Shown here: positions 1-5,769 of the stretch, piece after piece
Numbering within the stretch: the stretch's first letter is position 1
How the letters are laid out: each line of letters opens with the position of its first letter
Origin: Candidatus Omnitrophota bacterium
GTDB lineage: Bacteria; Omnitrophota; Gorgyraeia; 2-01-FULL-45-10
NCBI GenBank assembly: GCA_030695725.1
Contig: JAUYPN010000070.1
Coordinates: 1 to 9,990 of the forward strand
Length of the DNA: 9,990 nucleotides
Reading direction: 5' to 3'
Program-made: the position numbers and the translations under genes
The notes under the pieces: generated by a model
Told to the model about the DNA's origin: nothing
The model's database searches: none
The model's input: only the letters and a program-made list of their open reading frames with translations

Positions 1-15
1 CGGGTATCTGTATGT

Positions 16-66
16 CCCCCCGCTGCTTTGTTTTGCTAAAAGCAAATCAAAGCAAAACAGCGGGGG
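16..66. repeat. GC-ended hairpin repeat, left copy (inverted relative to 1944-1993)
   Basis: The outer stem pairs CCCCCGCTG (17-25) with CAGCGGGGG (58-66). The inner stem pairs CTTTGTTTTGCT (26-37) with AGCAAATCAAAG (41-52), with one mismatch, around an AAA loop; CAAAA (53-57) is left as a bulge. Reverse-complementing 1944-1993 gives the same sequence with one difference in 50 bases (aaatc here, aaacc there). The two copies are therefore members of one repeat family in opposite orientation. No protein is encoded. It could be a non-autonomous mobile element or a transcription-stopping structure; there is no clear T-run after the stem. Confidence 0.85.
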
Positions 67-77
67 TCCACCCCCAT

Positions 78-96
78 CCCAAATTTAAAATTTGGG
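78..96. repeat. Perfect AT-centred palindrome
   Basis: CCCAAATTT and AAATTTGGG are perfect reverse complements around a single central A. It lies 11 bases from the GC-rich hairpin at 16-66, so the two may be parts of one composite repeat. It could form a short hairpin on either strand. It is not followed by a T-run, so a classical intrinsic terminator is not supported. Confidence 0.6.
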
Positions 97-145
97 TCCC
101 ATCCAATGTCACCCGCTATTGATATCCCAAAGAACAGAAAAGTTT

Positions 146-183
146 TATGCAACTCATTCCAACAAGCCGCTTACAAAATCCTT
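146..183 (-). repeat. Diverged copy of the repeat arm at 1845-1883
   Basis: Read on the minus strand, this begins with AAGGATTTTGT and ends with GCATA, with CGGC at the same internal spacing as 1845-1883. About 28 of 38 aligned positions match with a one-base gap. In both copies the arm faces the three-gene island and the GC-rich hairpin lies outside it, which supports one ancestral element present twice in inverted orientation. The match is by eye and partly low-complexity. Confidence 0.5.
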
Positions 184-195
184 TGTGCTTTCCAA

Positions 196-513
196 CTAGC
201 CATTATTCTGTCTTTGCTGAATTCTTACTTCAATACCTTTATTAATCTTATTTTTAGTTTCTTCATCTATCTGAGAAAAGATTAATTTACTCTTAAGCTG
301 TTCCAGAGAATAATTTATCGCTAATTTGGCAAAAGCTTCATCAATAAAAGATAGGGTCGAAAGCTTTACTCCATCAAACGAAATTTCAATCTTGCCAGCC
401 TTATTCCAATTATCTAATATTACTTGACGAATATGTTGCCCACCCTTTCCGCTGGGGCTGTTTTGTCTTTGCGAACAATATTCTCCAATTATATCCTTAA
501 GCTTTATTATCAT
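196..513 (-). CDS. STAS-like DUF4325 family protein
   Basis: A 105-residue soluble protein with no signal peptide or membrane segment. It matches the STAS-like DUF4325 pattern: a GKGGQHIR segment (22-29), the strand IEISFDGV (42-49), the signature SFIDEAF (55-61), then a basic LKSKLIFS strand (73-80). Proteins of this family are usually encoded next to a GHKL-type ATPase, an arrangement reminiscent of anti-sigma-factor/antagonist partner switching; the biochemical role is not established. ATG 513 is chosen because the upstream stop TGA (525-523) overlaps a GAGGTG ribosome-binding site six bases before it, so it was translationally coupled to the ATPase gene. The gene looks intact although its partner is truncated. 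AT-rich composition differs from the arg-dap genes, suggesting transfer. Family call fairly sure; function unknown. Confidence 0.75.
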   Translation of the reverse strand: MIIKLKDIIGEYCSQRQNSPSGKGGQHIRQVILDNWNKAGKIEISFDGVKLSTLSFIDEAFAKLAINYSLEQLKSKLIFSQIDEETKNKINKGIEVRIQQRQNNG

Positions 514-522
514 GACAACACC

Positions 523-939
523 TCATTTTATCAGACGATATTCTGGTGGTATAAGTTCCGATTTTGAAAAAACTTTTAATCCTGGCTGTGAGTTTATAGT
601 GACATCTACGATAGTTCCTGGTACCTCAAAGTTTAGTTCTTTTTTAATACAACTACTGCCTGTTGAGTCAATTTTTTCTATATACATGCCATTACCAGAA
701 ATTATGGAAAAACATCCTCCGACTATAGCAACAAATCTTTTCAGATAAGCTAAGCCCATGCCAGAATTTTGATTGTTAAGAGTCCCAGTAATACCTTCTA
801 TTAGTGCCATTTCTATAGCAAAAAGAGAATTTTTTGATAGTAACTCCTTATATTTATTTCCTAGATGCTTTTTAATCCCAATGCCGCTGTCACTCCCGTT
901 TTTCTCCTTCTCAAAAGACCTAACATTTTTATTGTGCTA
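523..939 (-). pseudogene. 5'-truncated GHKL (histidine-kinase-like) ATPase, DUF4325 partner
   Basis: The minus-strand frame is open from just after an in-frame TAG (939-937) to a TGA (525-523), about 137 codons. It carries the C-terminal half of a GHKL ATP-binding domain: the DSGIGI G1-type box (codons 891-874), a KYKELLS helix, and the GMGL G2-type box (762-751), then a strand-rich tail. There is no ATG, GTG or TTG upstream of ATG 810, and that ATG lies after the G1 box, so a protein started there would lack half the nucleotide pocket. The N-terminal region with the N box, which normally precedes DSGIGI, is missing; homology stops about 15 codons before it. The coding sequence of the membrane protein ends at 976, leaving no room for the rest. 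I read this as a decayed partner of the DUF4325 gene. A shifted, non-standard start is less likely. Confidence 0.7.
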
Positions 940-975
940 CACATAACTTCGGTTTAGGTTTTCCAATCCATTAAT

Positions 976-1812
976 TTATTGCTTAATGAAAGAAATATCT
1001 GCAATATATACAGTTCCTTTGCCGATCGATACTATAGAAAAAGTTATATCCCCACTCTTATCTACTTGTATTTCCTTGAAAAAGTATTCCCATCCAAAAG
1101 TACCTTTTTTATTAAGATCATAACCTCTCTGCGCGCCATTTTCTTCAATAACCCAATTGTCAGTAGTAACAAACCACAAAGCACTGCCCTGAAAATCATA
1201 TAGTTCTTTGGCCCAGAAAGAAAGTCTGTATCTACCGGGGACTACTTGTAACCGCTGTTCCATAAGACCTATTCTATTATTCATTTCTTCAGATTTATGT
1301 ATTATTTTTAGAGCATTTCCTATCTCTGTTTCTTCGACTGATATATCTATATCTGCATTTAAAAAATTAAACCATACAAAATCAACCCCCGGATACATAG
1401 CTTTAATACTGTCAGAATGAAGGCCGTGTCCCCATTTGCTAAGTTTATTTCCTAATGGTATTTTGAAATCGCCATTATTAATCAGATTTTTTATTGCTTC
1501 TCTTTTAGCTATAGACTCTTTTATAAGCAGTCTTGTCTTATCATAACCAGTATATTCAGCTTCAATTGAATTCTCTTTTAAAATTTCGTCTGGTGCTTTA
1601 GGAGGCCCATTAAAAGTCCACGAAAAACCTGGCCCACCAATAGCTCCTCCGTACTTTTCCCATTGTTTACAAAATTTTTCCAGTCCGTTCTGGCCTAAGC
1701 ATAACAAAATAATTAACAAGAAAACTAAAGAGCATTCGCCTACAGATACGGGCTTATGTTTCTTAAAAATTAAGAGATAAAAAATTAAAAACACAATAGC
1801 TATTATGCACAT
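976..1812 (-). CDS. Membrane-anchored protein with carbohydrate-binding-like C-terminal domain, probably N-terminally truncated
   Basis: 278 residues from ATG 1812. Two hydrophobic segments (about 2-16 and 27-40), joined by the basic KKHKPVSVGE loop, are followed by a linker and a soluble domain. That domain resembles a galactose-binding/CBM4_9 jelly roll: NLINNGDF (109-116), W127, PGRYRLSFWAK (192-202) and TVYIADISF at the C-terminal end (266-274). Such domains bind glycans when attached to surface enzymes, but no catalytic domain is present. The first helix begins at residue 2, the frame stays open for eight codons before an in-frame TGA at 1839-1837, no convincing ribosome-binding site precedes ATG 1812, and the long inverted repeat begins about 20 bases upstream. 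This suggests the C-terminal remnant of a longer multi-pass protein. It is AT-rich, unlike the operon. The domain call comes from pattern resemblance only; ligand and expression are unknown. Confidence 0.55.
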   Translation of the reverse strand: MCIIAIVFLIFYLLIFKKHKPVSVGECSLVFLLIILLCLGQNGLEKFCKQWEKYGGAIGGPGFSWTFNGPPKAPDEILKENSIEAEYTGYDKTRLLIKESIAKREAIKNLINNGDFKIPLGNKLSKWGHGLHSDSIKAMYPGVDFVWFNFLNADIDISVEETEIGNALKIIHKSEEMNNRIGLMEQRLQVVPGRYRLSFWAKELYDFQGSALWFVTTDNWVIEENGAQRGYDLNKKGTFGWEYFFKEIQVDKSGDITFSIVSIGKGTVYIADISFIKQ

Positions 1813-1830
1813 ATTAAAAACATCCCATTT

Positions 1831-2083
1831 GCTTTGTCAGTGCGAAGGATTTTGTGAACGGCCATTAGAAATTTTTTGGCATAGCGTATAATACGCATTG
1901 GTGTGCAAGGATTTACGTTGAGCGAATGCAGGAACTGACTGAACCCCGCTGTTTTGCTTTGGTTTGCTTTTAGCAAAACAAAGCAGCGGGGGGAAGGAAT
2001 TCCTGCAAATGAGCGAAACGTAAACCGCAGCACACGGCAAAAAATTTCAGGCCGCGAACAATACCCCGCGCAGTGTCAAAGAA
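1831..2083. repeat. Long multi-stem imperfect inverted repeat with hairpin core
   Basis: With the region around it (1813-2149) this is the only stretch over 300 bases without a credible gene. Complementary blocks pair in order from outside in: CGGCC 1859-1863 with 2050-2054; GAAATTTTTTGGC 1868-1880 with 2036-2048 (12 of 13); GTGTGC 1901-1906 with 2030-2035; TTTACGTT 1912-1919 with 2017-2024; GCAGGAA 1928-1934 with 2000-2006; and the core stem 1944-1951 with 1984-1991. Weaker similarity continues to about 1831 and 2080. The left arm carries an extra hairpin, GCGTAT-A-ATACGC (1884-1896). Open frames inside it are products of the palindrome. It could be a MITE-like element, a structured RNA or a transcription block after dapB. 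No transposase is present. Confidence 0.8.
1944..1993. repeat. GC-ended hairpin repeat, right copy (core of the long inverted repeat)
   Basis: CCCCGCTG (1944-1951) pairs with CAGCGGGG (1984-1991). An inner stem pairs CTTTGGTTTGCT (1957-1968) with AGCAAAACAAAG (1972-1983), with one mismatch. The reverse complement matches 16-66 at 49 of 50 positions. Here the hairpin is embedded in longer complementary arms, which are mostly missing or strongly diverged at the left copy. Confidence 0.85.
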
Positions 2084-2085
2084 CG

Positions 2086-2145
2086 ATTTCTTTAGGGTCA
2101 GTCTCCTTCAACAAGTAAACGACTCTTTGGGGACAGACCCTACAA
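2086..2145 (-). repeat. REP-like palindrome downstream of dapB
   Basis: TAGGGTC (2093-2099) pairs with GACCCTA (2136-2142). After an A-A mismatch the stem continues as GTC/GAC plus two further pairs, one of them wobble. On the minus strand the tetranucleotide GTAG (2143-2140) sits at the foot of the stem. A GTAG foot is the mark recognised by RAYT/TnpA-REP transposases in known REP systems. A second copy of the same length and orientation lies at 7142-7201, with about 9 mismatches in 60, mostly in the loop. It starts five bases after the dapB stop and abuts the long inverted repeat. There is no T-run, so I do not call it an intrinsic terminator. Confidence 0.75.
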
Positions 2146-2149
2146 TAAC

Positions 2150-2824
2150 TTAAAGAGCCAGGACGTCCTTCATTGTGAAGAGCCCGCTCTTCTTACCGGC
2201 GGCAAATTTCGCCGCTTTGAGAGCGCCCTTCACGAAGATGTCGCGCGTCTTGGCGCTGTGCGTTATCTCCAGGAGATCGGCGTCGCTCTCGAACGTTATC
2301 GTATGCTCGCCCACTATCTCGCCCTCGCGGACCGAATCTATCGGTATCTCTATATCGCCTTTGACGCCCTTTGCGATCTTTGCCATCTCCTTCGCGGTAC
2401 CGCTCGGGGCGTCCTTCTTTTCGGAATGATGCGCTTCGACTATATTGACATCGTAATCTTCGCCCAGAGCCTTAGATGTCTCCTCTATCAGTTTGAACAA
2501 AAGATTCACGCCTATGGACATATTTGGGGAAAGCACTACGGGAATATGGGCGGAAGTTTCCTTTATTTTGGCCTTTTCGTCTTCGGATAACCCGGTAGTG
2601 CCGATGACGATCGGCTTCTTCAATTTTTCACATAGCGCCAGATGCTCCATGGTAGCCGCAGGCGTCGTAAAATCTATGAGGCATTCACAAGCCGTAATAC
2701 CAGCCTCTGCGTTACCGTCGATATCAAATTCCGCCGCCACTTCCAGCTCGGGATCTCCCCGGGCGAGGTCTATTATACGCGAGCCCATCTTGCCTTTTGA
2801 GCCGCTTATACAAATTTTTACCAT
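2150..2824 (-). CDS. dapB: 4-hydroxy-tetrahydrodipicolinate reductase
   Basis: Cytosolic NAD(P)H-dependent enzyme reducing the DapA product to tetrahydrodipicolinate, second committed step of the DAP/lysine pathway. Visible motifs: nucleotide-binding GSKGKMG (8-14), a conserved LIDFTTP strand, IGTTG (74-78), SPNMSIGVN, and the catalytic block AHHSEKKDAPSGTA with the His pair at about 132-133 and the active-site Lys near 137. The C-terminus ends in the usual SGLFTMKDVL. At 224 residues it is shorter than the E. coli enzyme (273), in the compact range seen in Thermotoga. ATG 2824 is preferred over TTG 2830 because GAGAGGAG lies seven bases before ATG and would touch TTG. It begins 14 bases after the dapA stop and is the last operon gene before the repeats. 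Confidence 0.95.
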   Translation of the reverse strand: MVKICISGSKGKMGSRIIDLARGDPELEVAAEFDIDGNAEAGITACECLIDFTTPAATMEHLALCEKLKKPIVIGTTGLSEDEKAKIKETSAHIPVVLSPNMSIGVNLLFKLIEETSKALGEDYDVNIVEAHHSEKKDAPSGTAKEMAKIAKGVKGDIEIPIDSVREGEIVGEHTITFESDADLLEITHSAKTRDIFVKGALKAAKFAAGKKSGLFTMKDVLAL

Positions 2825-2838
2825 TATCAAACTCCTCT

Positions 2839-3711
2839 CTATATAAGTTTGTAGTCCTTCAAAGCTTTCACGAGCTTCTCTTCATTCTCCGGCAGCATCT
2901 CGCACAACGGCAGACGCATCTGGGGGTCTATCATCTTCATGAGCCCCATAGCGGTCTTCACGGGGATCGGGTTGGTCTCTACGAACATCGCCTTTACGAG
3001 ATCAAGCATCTTATAGTGAAGATCTTGCGCTTTTTTGATATTGCCGTTTTCAAACGCCGCGCACATATCGGCGACATCGCGCGGAATGATATTCGCCGCG
3101 ACCGATATTATACCGACCCCGCCTATCGACATCACGGGAAGCGTCAACGCGTCGTCGCCTGAGATGAGCAGGAAGTCTTTCGGTGCCAATCTCCTGATCC
3201 TGGCCATCTGCTCCAGGCTGCCGCTCGCTTCCTTCACTCCGATGATATTCTTTACTTGGGCCAACTTCACGAATGTCTCGGGCTCAATATTTACACCCGT
3301 TCTCGAAGCTATATTGTACAGTATTATAGGAATATCTACCGCCTCGGCGATCGCCTTAAAGTGCAGATAGAGGCCTTTTTGCGTCGGGCGGTTATAATAG
3401 GGGCTCACCTGGAGCGACGCTCGGGCTCCCGCTTTTAAAGCGTGCTTCGTCAGCGCTATCGCCTCTTCCGTAGAATTTGAGCCTGTGCCGGCGATGATGG
3501 GGATCCTGCCATTGGCGAACTCTATCGTCAATTCGATCACCTTATCGTGCTCTTCATAGTTGAGGGTCGCGGACTCGCCCGTAGTGCCGCACGGGACTAA
3601 AGCGGTCGTGCCGTTCTTTATGTGGAATTCCACCAGATCAGTCAACGTCTTCTCATCGATCTTGCCGTTCTTGAACGGCGTAACAAGAGCAACCATCGAT
3701 CCTTTAAACAT
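2839..3711 (-). CDS. dapA: 4-hydroxy-tetrahydrodipicolinate synthase
   Basis: Cytosolic TIM-barrel aldolase condensing pyruvate with aspartate semialdehyde, the entry step to meso-DAP and lysine. Class I aldolase landmarks: GTTGES (42-47), SPYYN with the catalytic Tyr at about 106, Schiff-base Lys160 in GVKEASGS, and SGDDA (from 184). The substrate-loop segment reads YNIASRTG, where most homologues have Pro instead of Ala. Start ATG 3711 gives 290 residues, the family length, with the usual MFKGSMVALVTPF beginning. An earlier in-frame ATG at 3729 is unlikely because the strong AAGGAGAG site lies just inside it and serves ATG 3711. The start overlaps the last eight bases of dapF, so translation is probably coupled. 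Confidence 0.96.
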   Translation of the reverse strand: MFKGSMVALVTPFKNGKIDEKTLTDLVEFHIKNGTTALVPCGTTGESATLNYEEHDKVIELTIEFANGRIPIIAGTGSNSTEEAIALTKHALKAGARASLQVSPYYNRPTQKGLYLHFKAIAEAVDIPIILYNIASRTGVNIEPETFVKLAQVKNIIGVKEASGSLEQMARIRRLAPKDFLLISGDDALTLPVMSIGGVGIISVAANIIPRDVADMCAAFENGNIKKAQDLHYKMLDLVKAMFVETNPIPVKTAMGLMKMIDPQMRLPLCEMLPENEEKLVKALKDYKLI

Positions 3712-4516
3712 TTTCGATCTCTCCTTCATAGACTAATTTTGCTTTGCCTTCTAAGTAGACGTTCTTAAAACTTCCTCCCTCAGACTCAAAATAGACTTTC
3801 AATACCTCGCCGCTCTTCGTTTCCACGGTAATCGGCGACGCAAGCTTCTCGGCTTCCGCCGATATTATGGCGCTTGCGACTGCACCCGTGCCGCAGGCGA
3901 GCGTCTCGTCCTCCACGCCTCTCTCATAGGTCCTGACCGAGATCTTATTTTTACTCTTGTCCGTGATCTTGACAAAATTTACATTGGCGCCGCCGGGCGA
4001 GAACTCTTTATGATATCTCATGCTGGAGCCAAGATTCTTCATCTCGACCGTTTCGAGATCATCGACGAAATGGACGATGTGCGGGACCCCGGTATTGGCA
4101 AAATTTACTTTGTACGGGCATTCGTGAATCATTAAACATAAGTTCCACTGTATATCCTTCGGATCAGTAAGCTTTACCTTAACATTCCCGCCCTTGACAT
4201 TTGCGCTTAATATGCCGGCCATGGTCTCTATCTTCATATCGGCGGGCGCTATTTTTTTTGTATAGGCATAAAGCGCCATACAGCGCGAGCCGTTTCCGCA
4301 CATCTCGGCTTCGCTGCCGTCAGAATTGAATATGCGCATCCTGAAGTCGGCGGTCTTTGACTCCTCCATAAGAAGAAGCCCGTCCGCGCCCGCGCCATAG
4401 AATCTGTCGCAGAGCTTCTTCGCGATCCCGGCCGGATCGCCCTTCAAAAGAGGGCTGCGATTATCAATGATGATAAAATCGTTGCCGGCAGCCACTGACT
4501 TGGTGAATTTGATCAC
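3704..4516 (-). CDS. dapF: Diaminopimelate epimerase
   Basis: Cofactor-independent racemase converting LL-DAP to meso-DAP, supplying both cell-wall cross-links and LysA. The two catalytic cysteines are in place: Cys73 in EMCGNGSRC and Cys208 in TLACGTGA. Other family blocks are FNSDGSEAE, GVPHIVHF, ANVNFV and RTYERG (from about 195). The N-terminal motif reads AAGNDF rather than the usual GAGNDF or GLGNDF; the Asn is kept. Length 270 is normal. It starts with GTG at 4516-4514, overlapping the lysA stop as GTGA, with only a weak AAAGAG upstream, so it likely depends on re-initiation by ribosomes leaving lysA. A dedicated DapF shows the pathway passes through LL-DAP and not the direct DAP dehydrogenase route. 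Confidence 0.96.
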   Translation of the reverse strand: MIKFTKSVAAGNDFIIIDNRSPLLKGDPAGIAKKLCDRFYGAGADGLLLMEESKTADFRMRIFNSDGSEAEMCGNGSRCMALYAYTKKIAPADMKIETMAGILSANVKGGNVKVKLTDPKDIQWNLCLMIHECPYKVNFANTGVPHIVHFVDDLETVEMKNLGSSMRYHKEFSPGGANVNFVKITDKSKNKISVRTYERGVEDETLACGTGAVASAIISAEAEKLASPITVETKSGEVLKVYFESEGGSFKNVYLEGKAKLVYEGEIENV

Positions 4517-5769
4517 TTTAACTCTTTCGGTATCGATTCGCCGCGGACAAGGTCGGCATACTTTTCCTGCCGCCTTATAATATGAACCTTATTCTTCATC
4601 ACCATCGCTTCCGCAGCGCGCGGGCGCGAATTATAGTTACTCGACATCGCGAAGCCATACGCTCCGGCGCTCATCACGGCGAGAAGATCACCCCTGGACA
4701 TCCTGGGCAGGAATCTGTCCTTACCGAGAAAATCCCCGGATTCGCAAATGGGCCCCACCACGTCCACCTTCTCGCATGTCTCGGCGCTATCCTGTTTCAC
4801 TTTCACGGGCACTATCTTATGATACGCCGTATAAAGGCTCGGCCGGATAAGGTCGCTCATGCCGCCGTCCACTATCACGAATGTGTTCCTCGGGGTTATC
4901 TTCGTATATAGAACCTTCGTAACGAGTATGCCGCTGTTCCCAGATATAAAACGCCCCGGCTCCAGTATTATCTTAAGGCGCGCTTTTTTAAGTATCGGCA
5001 GGACCCTTTTCGCGAAATTCTTTGCTGTCTGCGGATTCTCTATCGAGTATACGATGCCTAAGCCTCCGCCTATATTGAAATGATCCACCTCTATCTTATG
5101 CTTCTTCAAAAAAGCCAACACCTTCTTTATCGCTTCTTCGAACGGGCCTGGGTCCACTATCTGGGAGCCTATATGTATGTGGACTCCCCTGATATTGAGG
5201 TTGGGATATCTCCATCGTGAATTGAATATCTTATGCACCGTCTCGAAATCGAGCCCGAATTTTGTGTCGCCCTTTCCGGTCGCTATGTGAGAGTGCGTCC
5301 TGGGGACCACGTCGGGATTTATGCGTATGGCCGCATTCACTCGTTTTTTGAGCGAGGCCGCTATCCTCTGTATGGCTTCCAGTTCCTCTTCGGATTCGAC
5401 GTTAAAGAACAGTATTCCGAATTTTATCGCGTCCTCTATCTCGTCTGCCCTCTTGCCCACACCGGCATAGACTATTTTTGCGGGATCGGTTCCGGCTCGG
5501 CGCGCCCTGTAAAGCTCTCCGCCCGAAACAATATCGAGCCCGGCGCCCGCCTTCACGAGGGCGCGCAGTATGGCGATATTGGAATTGGACTTTACTGAAA
5601 AACATATAAGAGGGCTTATCGCACTGAATGCCGACCTGATCTTCCTGTAGTGGTCGAGAAGCGTCTTGTAACTGTAAAGATAAAACGGCGTCGAAATCTT
5701 CCGAGCGATCTCGGCTATCTTCGTATTTTCGCAGTAAAGCTCATTATTCTTGAATGTGAATTCGTGCAT
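4513..5769 (-). CDS. lysA: Diaminopimelate decarboxylase
   Basis: PLP-dependent fold-type III decarboxylase that turns meso-DAP into L-lysine and CO2, the last lysine step. PLP Lys60 lies in FSVKSNSN (commonly AxKAN). HIHIGSQ (197-203), GGGLG (234-238) for phosphate binding, EPGR (270-273), DGGMSDL (301-307), the substrate-binding CESGD (342-346) and AGAYGFAMSSNYN (368-380) are all present in order. Length 418 is typical. Its ATG (5769-5767) shares one base with the argH stop (TAATG), with AAGAGA just upstream inside argH, so the lysine half of the operon is translationally tied to the arginine half. Confidence 0.96.
   Translation of the reverse strand: MHEFTFKNNELYCENTKIAEIARKISTPFYLYSYKTLLDHYRKIRSAFSAISPLICFSVKSNSNIAILRALVKAGAGLDIVSGGELYRARRAGTDPAKIVYAGVGKRADEIEDAIKFGILFFNVESEEELEAIQRIAASLKKRVNAAIRINPDVVPRTHSHIATGKGDTKFGLDFETVHKIFNSRWRYPNLNIRGVHIHIGSQIVDPGPFEEAIKKVLAFLKKHKIEVDHFNIGGGLGIVYSIENPQTAKNFAKRVLPILKKARLKIILEPGRFISGNSGILVTKVLYTKITPRNTFVIVDGGMSDLIRPSLYTAYHKIVPVKVKQDSAETCEKVDVVGPICESGDFLGKDRFLPRMSRGDLLAVMSAGAYGFAMSSNYNSRPRAAEAMVMKNKVHIIRRQEKYADLVRGESIPKELK

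Noticed and set aside
16..66. CRISPR repeat or array
   Set aside because: Only two copies of the 50-base palindrome exist, nearly 2 kb apart and inverted, with genes between them and no spacer series.
512..748. Plus-strand open frame opposite the ATPase fragment
   Set aside because: It is antisense to a frame with clear GHKL motifs, has no recognisable domain and no ribosome-binding site. The other plus-strand frames across the window are likewise shadows of the minus-strand genes.
1803..2040. Two overlapping minus-strand open frames (76 and 67 codons) across the long inverted repeat
   Set aside because: They run through the palindromic arms and the hairpin core, have no recognisable domain or convincing ribosome-binding site, and overlap in different frames. 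They are translations of a repeat.
2086..2145. Intrinsic terminator for the arg-dap operon
   Set aside because: The stem is plausible, but the minus-strand sequence after it (TAAAGAAATCG) has no T-run, and the same element also sits inside the operon between argG and argH, where a strong terminator would silence five genes.
2825..2830. TTG at 2830 as the dapB start
   Set aside because: The codon directly follows the GGAG of the ribosome-binding site, too close for initiation; ATG 2824 has seven-base spacing and gives the normal N-terminus.
3712..3729. Upstream ATG at 3729 as the dapA start
   Set aside because: It would add six residues not seen in the family, and the strong AAGGAGAG site lies just inside it, correctly spaced for ATG 3711.
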